The notes beneath the pieces were generated by a model. The model did not search any database. It was not told where the DNA came from and saw only the letters and a program-made list of their open reading frames with translations. 64,000 bases of DNA from contig NZ_JABACI010000004.1 of NCBI RefSeq assembly GCF_012524205.1, positions 1 to 64,000 of the forward strand, read 5' to 3'. The stretch is from Microbacterium salsuginis. Lineage in GTDB: Bacteria > Actinomycetota > Actinomycetes > Actinomycetales > Microbacteriaceae. Within the stretch, counting starts at the first letter, position 1; each line of letters starts with the position of its first letter. The translations under genes were made by a program, and so were the position numbers. Of the stretch, positions 1-7,265 are shown one piece after another.

Positions 1-1
1 C

Positions 2-244
2 CCGCAATGGTGCGAAATCCATCACGTCACCGAACACTCACGGGGCGGGCCCACCCATACCGACAACGGCGTCCTGCTGTGCTGGTTCCACCACCGCACC
101 CTCGACACCGGCAACTGGCAGATCCGCGTGCAAGACGGCATCCCCTATGTCCGCGGACCCTCCTGGTGGGACCACACGCGACAATGGCGACCCGCCACCA
201 AATCCCCCACCCGCACACGCGACCACATCGCCCTGCGCACCTGA
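2..244 (+). CDS. HNH endonuclease, DUF222 family, C-terminal fragment (cut by window edge)
   Basis: The open frame enters from the left edge and ends at TGA 242-244, so only about 80 C-terminal residues are visible. They show the HNH signature of the DUF222 (13E12-repeat-like) family: a Cys followed by EIHHVTEHSRGGPT, then DNGVLLCWFHHR, then a tail with GPSWWD. The conserved His, Asn and Cys/His positions of a zinc-binding HNH nuclease are present. Actinobacterial genomes carry many such genes; their role is unsettled, though mycobacterial members are DNA-damage induced. A second, complete member lies at 50207-51544. The start and N-terminal DUF222 domain lie outside the window. Confidence 0.85.
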   Translation, partial: PQWCEIHHVTEHSRGGPTHTDNGVLLCWFHHRTLDTGNWQIRVQDGIPYVRGPSWWDHTRQWRPATKSPTRTRDHIALRT

Positions 245-349
245 ATCCACGCGAGCCGGGTCACGCCGACGCGGTACACCGATATGGCTTTGCCGGTGAC
301 GCCCTGGTTGCTCACCGTCGTCGTGGCTACAGTGGGCGCAGGAGGCAAC

Positions 350-535
350 ATGTCAGTGGACGACCGAGACATCCGGCCTGGATCAGAGCTCGACCTGGCC
401 ATCGAGCGCGCGCTCGAGGGAGCCAACCTCCGCGCGGGCGGTTCGGAGGGCTCGTCGGCAGCCGTGTCGCTCGAGGACCGGGAGCCCTCTGCAGTGGAGG
501 CGGGTGGCGCGATCGGCGCCATCGACGGCGACTAG
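350..535 (+). CDS. Small hypothetical protein (61 aa)
   Basis: A short frame starts at ATG 350, preceded by GGAGG at 341-345, and ends at TAG 533-535. The product is acidic and polar, begins MSVDDRDIRPGSELDLAIERA and is rich in Gly, Ala, Ser and Glu, with no signal peptide, membrane segment or domain I recognise. An upstream in-frame ATG at 284 would add 22 mostly hydrophobic residues but has no obvious ribosome-binding site, so the shorter form is preferred. Coding status rests mainly on the ribosome-binding site and is uncertain. Confidence 0.4.
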   Translation: MSVDDRDIRPGSELDLAIERALEGANLRAGGSEGSSAAVSLEDREPSAVEAGGAIGAIDGD

Positions 536-573
536 GTGTGTTGCTGCCCCGCACGTTGCAGCTCAGGACATGG

Positions 574-616
574 TTGACGGCGCGGCGTCGCGTGGAGGTC
601 AGGTAATCTCGAGCGC
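574..616 (+). promoter_or_regulatory. Possible promoter -10 for the leader of the MFS exporter gene
   Basis: TAATCT at 604-609 fits the actinobacterial -10 pattern TAnnnT and lies 7 bases before ATG 617, which would place the transcript start on or beside that ATG and make the leader peptide leaderless. The only good -35-like hexamer, TTGACG at 574-579, is 24 bases away and too distant for a standard spacer, so the -35 is unclear. This is inference from sequence alone. Confidence 0.35.
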
Positions 617-682
617 ATGTCGAGTCCTGAGGCATCCAGGAAAGGGGCTATCGGTCACTCCGTTAGCCCCGGGAACCGCTGA
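617..682 (+). CDS. Putative 21-aa leader peptide of chloramphenicol-type attenuator
   Basis: ATG 617 to TGA 680-682 encodes a 21-residue peptide starting MSSPEASRKG and ending PGNR. It stops 5 bases before the left arm (688-695) of a hairpin that can mask the ribosome-binding site of the MFS gene at 773. Short leaders of this sort control cat, cmlA and related chloramphenicol resistance genes by drug-induced ribosome stalling (established for those genes). The coding part contains its own stem, 644-654 with 660-670. Assignment as a leader is inference from position and structure. Confidence 0.5.
   Translation: MSSPEASRKGAIGHSVSPGNR
644..670 (+). promoter_or_regulatory. Leader hairpin 1 (attenuator)
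   Basis: GGGGCTATCGG at 644-654 pairs with CCGTTAGCCCC at 660-670 with one mismatch and a 5-base loop. The segment AGCCCC (665-670) could instead pair with GGGGCT at 719-724, giving mutually exclusive folds as expected of an attenuator. Confidence 0.55.
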
Positions 683-687
683 GTTCC

Positions 688-769
688 GAGCTCCGTAGAG
701 CACATCGCCCGGTGCGATGGGGCTGTTCGTGGTGACCACGCGTCCCCGTTCGCCTTGTCTCCGGAGCTC
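688..769 (+). promoter_or_regulatory. Hairpin masking the ribosome-binding site of the MFS gene
   Basis: GAGCTCCG at 688-695 is the exact reverse complement of CGGAGCTC at 762-769, which contains the GGAG ribosome-binding site of the exporter starting at 773. Pairing would close the start region; a ribosome stalled at the end of the leader ORF would cover 688-695 and free it. Confidence 0.6.
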
Positions 770-772
770 TCA

Positions 773-1969
773 ATGCCTTTCGTCCTCTATCTGCTCGCGC
801 TCGTGGTCTTCGCCATGGGCACATCCGAATTCATGCTGTCTGGGCTGGTGCAAGACATCGCCGCCGACTTCGACGTCCCGGTCGGAACCGCCGGCACCCT
901 CACCTCTGCGTTCGCAGTGGGCATGGTCGTCGGGGCTCCCTTCATGGCCGCCATCACCCGCCGATTGCCCGTGCGCGGCAGCCTGCTCGCCTTCATCCTG
1001 CTCTTCGCTGCAGCACACATCGTGGGAGCGACCACTTCGGACTTCACCGTTCTCGTCGTCACCCGCATGGTGGCGGCGTTCGTCAATGCCGGGTTTCTCG
1101 CCGTGGCGCTGACTGCCTCGTCGAGGCTCGTCGGGCCGACGAAGAAGGGCCGGGCGGTCGCCGTCCTGCTTGCCGGCACAACCGTCGCCACCGTGGCGGG
1201 CGTGCCCGCCGGCGCAGCGCTCGGCGCGGCATGGGGATGGCAGTCGACCTTCTGGGCGATCGCGGTCCTGTGCGTACCTGCCGTCGTCGGCGTCGCGATC
1301 GGCTTCAACCCGCGATTGGCCGGCGCGACCGACGAGGAGCGTGTCCCCGAGCTCACATCAGAGCTCGCGCAACTGGCGGCGCCTCGCCTCCTCGTGGTGA
1401 TGATCCTCGCGGCCCTCGTCAACGCGGGAACCTTCGCTGCTCTGACATTCCTGGCTCCGGTGGCAACCGACGTCGCCGGACTCGGGCGCTCGTGGGTTCC
1501 GATCGTGCTGGTCCTCTTCGGCATCGGATCGTTCGCGGGTGTGATGATCGCCGGCCGGCTCTCTGATCGCCGGCCCCGGCCGGTACTCGTCATCGGCGGC
1601 GCCCTGCTCATCGTCGGGTGGGTGGGACTTGCCGTCACCTCATCGAGCCCTACGGCATTCCTCTGTCTGGTCTTCGTGCAGGGCGTCCTCAGTTTCGGAG
1701 TCGGCAGCACACTGATCACCCGCGTGCTCTACGCAGCCGGCGCTGCACCGACGATGGGCGGCTCTTACGCGACCGCCGCGCTCAACGTGGGTGCCGTGGC
1801 TGGACCGATCGCAGGTGCCATGGCTCTGACCACACCGCTCGGCCTCACGGGACCCGTCTGGGTGGCGGCGATCGCCTCAGGGCTGGCACTCCTCATCGCG
1901 ATACCGGCAATGGGACTGATCGCACCCCGAGGCATCCGAAGTGACGGACTCGCCGAATCGCGCCCGTGA
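773..1969 (+). CDS. cmx: MFS exporter, Cmx/CmlA-like (chloramphenicol type)
   Basis: A 398-residue inner-membrane drug:proton antiporter of the major facilitator superfamily. The start MPFVLYLLALVVFAMGTSEF and the segments TLTSAFAVGMVVGAPFMAA and GSTLITRVLYAA match, from memory, the Cmx/Cmr chloramphenicol exporters of Corynebacterium and Rhodococcus. About twelve hydrophobic segments span the protein. ATG 773 is chosen because GGAG lies at 763-766 with a 6-base spacer; an in-frame ATG at 755 would add six residues. The upstream leader and hairpins suggest drug-inducible translational attenuation. Likely substrate is chloramphenicol or a related phenicol, but a broader efflux role cannot be excluded. 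Confidence 0.85.
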   Translation: MPFVLYLLALVVFAMGTSEFMLSGLVQDIAADFDVPVGTAGTLTSAFAVGMVVGAPFMAAITRRLPVRGSLLAFILLFAAAHIVGATTSDFTVLVVTRMVAAFVNAGFLAVALTASSRLVGPTKKGRAVAVLLAGTTVATVAGVPAGAALGAAWGWQSTFWAIAVLCVPAVVGVAIGFNPRLAGATDEERVPELTSELAQLAAPRLLVVMILAALVNAGTFAALTFLAPVATDVAGLGRSWVPIVLVLFGIGSFAGVMIAGRLSDRRPRPVLVIGGALLIVGWVGLAVTSSSPTAFLCLVFVQGVLSFGVGSTLITRVLYAAGAAPTMGGSYATAALNVGAVAGPIAGAMALTTPLGLTGPVWVAAIASGLALLIAIPAMGLIAPRGIRSDGLAESRP

Positions 1970-2058
1970 TGGTTCTCGGACGCCTACTACCGGTCGAATT
2001 CCTAAACGGACGCCGCACCCCTCCACCCCAACGCCCACGCCGCGCAACGCCCCTTCAT

Positions 2059-2871
2059 TCACATGGGCTCGGGGCGGGGAAGGGCGCGGAGATCATCGAT
2101 CGCCCGTGTGAGGTCCGCCGGATCACGCCCGAGGTCGGCGAGGACATCCGCCGCGGACTCCGAGAACCCGCGAGAGTCGACGTGCAGGCGGGCAACGCCG
2201 GGGACGAGACCCTTCTCGTTGACGACCCACTCGCCGGCCGCCGCGTGCCAGGCATGCGCGATGAACATCACCGCGGTCGTCGCGCAGAGCGCCACGTAGG
2301 CCACATCACCGCGCTTGGCGCCCTTCGCCGCGCCGTCCAACAGGAAGTCCACCTGCCAGAGGTTGCGGAACATCGCCGCTCGCAGCGCGGCCGGGTAGGG
2401 CGTCATGAGAGTCCTCAGTTCGGAGAGGAGGCCCTCGGGGTCTTGCAGCGGGATGGCCACAGCCACCTCGCCGGCGTAGGCGACGTCCAGGAACCCGAGA
2501 GGATGACCAGGCTGCGCGAAGAACCCGAACTCCCCCGCGCGCGCCCGGTGACACTGCTCGCGGACGCGGCCGATGTCTCGCAGGATCCAGTCCACATCGG
2601 TGCCCTCGACCGAGAGCCACCCGCCGCCGTCGACCCACGGACCCCAGCCGCCGGGTGGCGCGATCTCGACTCGACGGCCGACCCAACGGTGCGCGAGAAC
2701 CGCGAGAGCGTCGACATCGAGCAGTTCCCGGTCGTAGTAGACCCCGAGATCGACGTCGGAATCAGGCCGGTGGGCTCCGCGGGCCCGGCTTCCGCCCAGA
2801 GCCACTGCTCGCACTCCGCGCACCGCCACGAGTTCCTCCGCCATCTGTCGAAGGCGGCCGTCACTGATCAC
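2059..2871 (-). CDS. Nucleotidyltransferase-fold protein (MNT/aminoglycoside-nucleotidyltransferase-like)
   Basis: A 270-residue cytoplasmic protein with the Pol-beta nucleotidyltransferase signature: G27-S28 followed by D39 and D41 in GSRARGAHRPDSDVDLG, the metal-binding G-S...D-x-D pattern. A third carboxylate may lie in the VDW segment about 65 residues later. The C-terminal half is helical and Ala-rich, as in stand-alone antibiotic nucleotidyltransferases and in uncharacterised actinobacterial relatives. Substrate cannot be deduced. It follows the exporter gene convergently, 89 bases away, which fits but does not prove a resistance role. Confidence 0.75.
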   Translation of the reverse strand: MISDGRLRQMAEELVAVRGVRAVALGGSRARGAHRPDSDVDLGVYYDRELLDVDALAVLAHRWVGRRVEIAPPGGWGPWVDGGGWLSVEGTDVDWILRDIGRVREQCHRARAGEFGFFAQPGHPLGFLDVAYAGEVAVAIPLQDPEGLLSELRTLMTPYPAALRAAMFRNLWQVDFLLDGAAKGAKRGDVAYVALCATTAVMFIAHAWHAAAGEWVVNEKGLVPGVARLHVDSRGFSESAADVLADLGRDPADLTRAIDDLRALPRPEPM

Positions 2872-2903
2872 CTCAGCAACGATATGCGGACTCTCGCTCG
2901 CGG

Positions 2904-3716
2904 CTACCGAGCGGGTGTGGTGAGCACGCGCTTCAGGTCGTCGAGCTCATCGACCGACATGCCGCCGGTACCGAGATAGCCGGCGGCGTCGCCGTGCTCG
3001 GATGAGACCCAGTCCATCGCGGCCTCGATGGCAGACGCCGGCGACTCCGTTGCGAGCGTCTTGAGCCTCGGCGTCAACGGCACACCCATGCTCGTGATGA
3101 GGGCAGTGAGCGTTTCGGCCAAGCCCCCGGCGAGGTTCTTGCCGGTCTGGATGTAATCGTCGACGATCACTTCCCGCGGCGTGCCTGCGACGAGGAGCAA
3201 CAGGGCGGCCGCAAGGCCGGTGCGATCCTTGCCGGCTGTGCAGTGGAAGAGCACGCCGGGTCGTTCGGTCTCTGCGGCATCGATCACCGCTCGAGCCAGT
3301 TCCGCGAATTGCGGTGCACTGCCGGCGAGGATCGCCAGGTAGAGCTCCTCGAGAGTCGGCACCTGATCCACGATCGCGGTGAGCTGTTCCTCGGACAGGA
3401 CGGTGTCGTCGTTGGTGGGCAGAAGCTTCTGCACCATCTCGTCCATCGCGCCGCCTTGCACCGGCAGTGGGAGGAAGCGGACGCTGCCATCGGTGGGGAG
3501 GCGGTCGGCCGCCCTCGCGCGCTCTCCATCGGTGCGCAGATCGACCACGGTACCGATGTTGAGGTCGGTGAGCGACTGCAGCCCGTCGTCGGTGAGTCCT
3601 GCGAGCGCGTCCGAGCGGAACACGGTTCGCGGAGTGATGGTGCCGCCGTCATCCGCGGGAAGGCCGCCGAGGTCGCGCGAGTTGTACGTCACTTGCAACA
3701 CGGCCTGCTCAGACAT
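2904..3716 (-). CDS. Tyrosine/serine protein phosphatase, PtpB-like
   Basis: A 270-residue phosphatase with the P-loop HCTAGKDRTG: nucleophile Cys159 and phosphate-binding Arg165. The N-terminal NSRDLGGLP segment and VVDLRTDGER are typical of the DSP-like Y_phosphatase3 family, which includes mycobacterial PtpB and may act on phosphoproteins or phosphoinositides. The start at 3716 is preceded by GGGAGGAG; a longer frame to 3761 lacks such a site. The gene stands 32 bases downstream of no obvious partner, transcribed in the same direction as the nucleotidyltransferase gene. There is no signal peptide. Confidence 0.85.
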   Translation of the reverse strand: MSEQAVLQVTYNSRDLGGLPADDGGTITPRTVFRSDALAGLTDDGLQSLTDLNIGTVVDLRTDGERARAADRLPTDGSVRFLPLPVQGGAMDEMVQKLLPTNDDTVLSEEQLTAIVDQVPTLEELYLAILAGSAPQFAELARAVIDAAETERPGVLFHCTAGKDRTGLAAALLLLVAGTPREVIVDDYIQTGKNLAGGLAETLTALITSMGVPLTPRLKTLATESPASAIEAAMDWVSSEHGDAAGYLGTGGMSVDELDDLKRVLTTPAR

Positions 3717-3788
3717 GAAGGCTCCTCCCCCTGGTGTGCCCTCAGCGTATCGATCTGTCACCGTGCGACCGCACCGCCACCGGCGCTG

Positions 3789-4016
3789 TCACGGGCGGAC
3801 GCGGAAGCTGCGTCCCTCGAAGCTGACGACGTCCCCGAGCTGCAGCTGGCGCCCGCGGCGGCGGTCCACCTCGCCGTTCACGCTCACATAGCCGTCGATG
3901 ATGGCCTCTTTCACGTTCCCACCGGAGTCGAGGACACCGGCGAACTTCAGGAACGGCCCGAGGCGGATGGTCTCACCGCCGATCGAGACGTCGTCGATCG
4001 GCTGCGCATCGGTCAT
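3789..4016 (-). CDS. Small RNA-binding S4-domain protein
   Basis: A 75-residue protein that is almost entirely an S4 RNA-binding domain: LGPFLKFAGVLDSGGNVKE followed by DGYVSVNGEVDRRRGRQLQLGDVV, the L-shaped motif that contacts RNA. It resembles the YaaA/YbcJ-type stand-alone S4 proteins, thought to bind structured RNA or ribosomes. Its length is normal for the family. Molecular target is unknown. Confidence 0.85.
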   Translation of the reverse strand: MTDAQPIDDVSIGGETIRLGPFLKFAGVLDSGGNVKEAIIDGYVSVNGEVDRRRGRQLQLGDVVSFEGRSFRVRP

Positions 4017-4110
4017 CCCCGAATGCTAGCCGACCAGGATTCTGCCCCGAAGCCAGGCGTCCGAGACCGATTCGATCCCGCGGGCCTAGGACGGCGGGGG
4101 CTACAGCGGG

Positions 4111-4143
4111 AGGGCAGGACCCCGCGTGCGAAGGACCTGCCCT
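4111..4143 (-). terminator. Hairpin, probable terminator of the DUF6351 gene
   Basis: AGGGCAGG (4111-4118) and CCTGCCCT (4136-4143) form an 8-bp perfect stem 21 bases beyond the stop codon of the minus-strand gene ending at 4164. No clear U-tract follows, which is common in high-GC actinobacteria. Confidence 0.55.
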
Positions 4144-4163
4144 TCCGACGCGCGCTGCCGAGG

Positions 4164-6260
4164 TCAGCCGAAGCTCAGCCAGGTGCCATCGAGCTCGGCG
4201 TAGCCCTGCGGGCGCTGCGACCAATCGCACACGCCGTCGGGGAACACCGCCGACAGGCGCTGCCACTGTTCGTCGCTCATCGCCGGATAGTCGGCACGCT
4301 CGGCGTCGGTGAGCGCGCACTTGAGCCCGTCGGCCAGCAGCGGCATGCCCGCTTCGGCCCGTGGCTGCGAGTGGAACGGATAGAGCTGGTTGCACGCCGT
4401 CGTCGGGTCGTCGTAGTCCAGCACCTCCTCGATGAAGCCCATCTGGGCGTCGAAGCATCCGTCCACCAATCCGGCAGGCCGAGCCGCGATCGTGCGCTCG
4501 CGGTCAGCGGGACCGCCCGCCGCCTCGATCGCATCCAGCCACGCCTCGAGCTGGTCGAGCGCGGCAGCACGCATCGCCGCAGTGTTGGCCGGGATGTTCG
4601 CCCCGGTCCAGCTCACGTGCGTGCCGGCGTCACCGTGGGCGGCCAGCATCCGTTCCCGGATGATCGCCGAGCGGTAGCGCTCGTGGAAGTCGCCGGTCGG
4701 ATCCGTGTAGTTGCGGATCTCGATCACGGGCGTCCACTCCAGGCCGCCCGTCATCATGTTGACGCGGCCGGTCTCGTAGGCTCGCTCGATCGCTTCGACA
4801 CTGGCCTCCGAACGCTCGGTGGTGCGGGCGCCGTCGACGTCCATGCCGCCGATGCGCTCGTTGAGCGACACGAACTGCTCGACCGTGATCGCACCCTCGT
4901 GCAGGGCGTTCCAGCCGTACTGCACGCCGACGTTGTCGGGCTCGACGCGCAGGCCACGGCCCTCGGCATCCGTTCCGTACACGTTCTTCACCATGTCGGC
5001 GATGGTGCACCGCAGCCCCTCGGGGTTCGACGGCGACCAGCGGTCGGCGACCGGGATCGCGGCGTTGCATCCCCGGTTGGGGTCGTCGACGCCGTCGAAG
5101 AACGTGAACCCGAAGCACGTCCCCGAGAGGGCGTGCCCTGTGACGGCGACCTTCTGCGCCTCGGTCCATCCGGCACCGGCGGGCGAGTTCCAGTAGTTCT
5201 GCAGGCCGCGGCAATCGTGCCCGCCGATCGTGGTGGACCGCTCGTCGGGGTAGCCGATCTCGCCGAGCACGCCGTCGAGGATCCCCGGGTAGTTGTTCGA
5301 CAGCAGCAGCTGCTGCATCGTGCCGGCCGACCCGCCGGAGCCGACCGTGTAGGTCACAGGACCGAGCTGCTCGACCACGTGCTCCTTGACCATCATCGCC
5401 GTCTCGGCGCTCGTGACGTCGTTGCAGTTCTGCGCATACACATTGAAGGTCGCGGATGCCACGGCATATCCGCGGCTGAGGAACAGGTCGTTCTGCACGC
5501 CGCCCGTGCTGCTGCCCTGCCAGTAGCCGACGCCGCACGCGCCGCCGAACGTGTAGGCGAGCCTGCCGTTCCAGCCGGGCTCGGCCTGCACCGGCGAGGG
5601 CTCGGGCGTACCGGGCTGGTGCAGCATCGCGGTCTCGTACACGGCCCGGTTGATGGTGCCGCGTTCGATGCGCACCACGTACGGCACGCTCACCCCGTCG
5701 ACCGTCGCCGTCGCCACATCGGCCGGTACCGACCCATCCGTCGGATACGCCACGAACTGACCCGCCGTCGTGCGGTAGCTGTAGCTCACGACGGGCGCGG
5801 CGACGTGGCAGTCCTCGTCGACCGCCCCGAGATTCCACGGCGCCCCCGACGCGGTGCAGTACATCGGATGCTGCGGCCCGGAGAACACCGGACCCGTGAT
5901 CGGGTGGTTCTCGACCTCGAGCGACGTCTGCACCTGACCGTTCTTCTTCGTCACCGTGATCTCGCTCACACCGAGCGGAAGATCGTCGACGAGTCCGACC
6001 AGGCTGCCACCCAACGGCTGGAACGACTCGGTCACATCGACTCCCGCCGCCACGATGCGGAAGTCGCGACGGGCACCCGTCACCGAGACGAGCGCGTCGC
6101 CGCCCGAGACCGAATCGGCGCGCCCCGACAGCACGTCGATCTGAACGGGCTGCGCCGCATTGCCCGCGGCGGGGGCGAGCAGCAGCCCCGCCATCAGTGC
6201 ACCGGATGCGGCGAGCACGCCGACCCCGAACGCGCGCGCCCTGTACCTGGATCGCTTCAT
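4164..6260 (-). CDS. Secreted DUF6351 family alpha/beta-hydrolase-like protein
   Basis: A 698-residue exported protein. Residues 1-36 form a signal peptide (KRSRYRAR, hydrophobic core, cut near GNAAQ). VSGGDALVSVTG near residue 51 is characteristic of DUF6351. The motif GSGGSAG at 307-313 looks like a serine-hydrolase nucleophile elbow with Ser311, within a layout (FGGACGVGYWQG, repeated Cys) that recalls tannase/feruloyl-esterase folds. Function of the family is not established; extracellular ester cleavage is my inference. The start at 6260 has GGAGGA 4 bases upstream; the frame stays open to 6344 but lacks such a site there. A consensus promoter with an overlapping palindrome precedes it, and a PaaX-type regulator lies just upstream. 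Confidence 0.75.
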   Translation of the reverse strand: MKRSRYRARAFGVGVLAASGALMAGLLLAPAAGNAAQPVQIDVLSGRADSVSGGDALVSVTGARRDFRIVAAGVDVTESFQPLGGSLVGLVDDLPLGVSEITVTKKNGQVQTSLEVENHPITGPVFSGPQHPMYCTASGAPWNLGAVDEDCHVAAPVVSYSYRTTAGQFVAYPTDGSVPADVATATVDGVSVPYVVRIERGTINRAVYETAMLHQPGTPEPSPVQAEPGWNGRLAYTFGGACGVGYWQGSSTGGVQNDLFLSRGYAVASATFNVYAQNCNDVTSAETAMMVKEHVVEQLGPVTYTVGSGGSAGTMQQLLLSNNYPGILDGVLGEIGYPDERSTTIGGHDCRGLQNYWNSPAGAGWTEAQKVAVTGHALSGTCFGFTFFDGVDDPNRGCNAAIPVADRWSPSNPEGLRCTIADMVKNVYGTDAEGRGLRVEPDNVGVQYGWNALHEGAITVEQFVSLNERIGGMDVDGARTTERSEASVEAIERAYETGRVNMMTGGLEWTPVIEIRNYTDPTGDFHERYRSAIIRERMLAAHGDAGTHVSWTGANIPANTAAMRAAALDQLEAWLDAIEAAGGPADRERTIAARPAGLVDGCFDAQMGFIEEVLDYDDPTTACNQLYPFHSQPRAEAGMPLLADGLKCALTDAERADYPAMSDEQWQRLSAVFPDGVCDWSQRPQGYAELDGTWLSFG

Positions 6261-6312
6261 CGAATCCTCCGACATCGTCGTCAGTGGAGCGGCCCCATTG
6301 CCGCCCTCACGC

Positions 6313-6344
6313 CACAGAGTAGAACTCTGTGTGACGCTCGTCAA
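6313..6344 (-). promoter_or_regulatory. Promoter with overlapping palindromic operator for the DUF6351 gene
   Basis: On the minus strand TTGACG (6344-6339) and TACTCT (6321-6316) are spaced by exactly 17 bases, a good actinobacterial sigma-70-type promoter. CACAGAGTAGAACTCTGTG (6313-6331) is a perfect 8-bp inverted repeat around a 3-base centre that covers the -10 box, so a bound repressor would block transcription. The adjacent PaaX-family protein is the obvious candidate. Confidence 0.65.
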
Positions 6345-6351
6345 TGAAAGA

Positions 6352-7227
6352 TCAACTATCGGAGAGGCGCCGACTCGTCACGAGCTCGCGCGCCTCGGCG
6401 TCGATGCTGCCGACCACCCCGCGCACGTGCTCCTCGGCGGGCCGACCCAGCCGGTTGTACAGCTGCATCCACGCGCGACGCACCGCCACGCGGGGCCACC
6501 CCGTCGGCACCAGCTCGGCCGGCATCCCGGTGTCGAGCACACGGAACGCCTGCCACCCCAGCATGAGCCGGGTGCGCTCGACGAACGCCGCGACGGGGGA
6601 CGTGGCATCCGTCGCCGCCACAGCCGCCGCGAACTCCTGGTACTGCTCTGCCACGGCCTGCAGGTCCCACGCCGACTGCGGGCCGCCCTGGATCGAGGTC
6701 TCGAGGCTCGCGCGCATCGCGGTCACATCGGCGATACCCAGCTCACGCAGCTGCGCCATCGCCTCGCCGGCGTGGTCGAGCGGCGAGAGCCATACGCCGT
6801 CGTAGAGCGGCGCGAACCCGAGCCACTTGAGCCTCGACCGCGCGAGATGGCGCGTGGACCGCTGCGACTCCGGGATCGAGAACGCCAGCACCGTCCACAG
6901 TCCGTCCCAGGCCGGCTCCTCCACACCGAAGGTGTCGAGCCAGGACGCCTCTTCATCGACGATGGATGCCGCGCGCTCGGTGAGGCGATGCGTCGTGCGC
7001 CGGCCGGTGCGGTCCGCGACCAGCAGGCCGCTCTTCGACATTCGGGCGAGAGTGGCGCGGGCCGCCGCCTCTTTGAGCCCCAGATCGCCGAGCACCCGCA
7101 CGAGCGCACCCGTCGGCATCGGCTCGTCGATGTGCCACCAGTAGTCGCCGAAGATCGTCAGCACGTGCCGCACCGGAGACGCGCGGCGGATCCCGGGCCC
7201 GCCGGGCCCCTCGTCGGCGAGAGTCAT
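6352..7227 (-). CDS. PaaX-family transcriptional repressor
   Basis: A 291-residue DNA-binding regulator. The N-terminal winged helix (VRHVLTIFGDYWWHIDEPMPTGALVRVLGDLGLKE, then ATLARMSKSGLL) and the central LKWLGFAPLYDGVWLSP match PaaX, which controls phenylacetate catabolism and responds to phenylacetyl-CoA. Here it sits between an aldehyde dehydrogenase gene (38 bases upstream, same strand) and the DUF6351 hydrolase, so the inducer may be another aromatic acid or its CoA ester. The palindrome at 6313-6331 is a plausible target. ATG 7227 is the natural start. Confidence 0.85.
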   Translation of the reverse strand: MTLADEGPGGPGIRRASPVRHVLTIFGDYWWHIDEPMPTGALVRVLGDLGLKEAAARATLARMSKSGLLVADRTGRRTTHRLTERAASIVDEEASWLDTFGVEEPAWDGLWTVLAFSIPESQRSTRHLARSRLKWLGFAPLYDGVWLSPLDHAGEAMAQLRELGIADVTAMRASLETSIQGGPQSAWDLQAVAEQYQEFAAAVAATDATSPVAAFVERTRLMLGWQAFRVLDTGMPAELVPTGWPRVAVRRAWMQLYNRLGRPAEEHVRGVVGSIDAEARELVTSRRLSDS

Positions 7228-7265
7228 GGCCTACATCATGGCACCCGCCGGATCCGGGCCGGCGG

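Noticed and set aside
3..606. The plus-strand frame from 7 to 606
   Set aside because: The HNH domain reads in a different frame (from position 2), and this frame is Arg/His-rich with no domain.
1..2058. Chloramphenicol exporter as part of an integron or transposon
   Set aside because: No integrase, transposase, attC or terminal inverted repeat is seen near it, and base composition matches the neighbourhood.
3243..6347. A 1034-residue plus-strand open frame
   Set aside because: It is antisense to the phosphatase, S4 and DUF6351 genes, rich in Arg/His/Ala/Val with no domain; long antisense frames are expected at this GC content.
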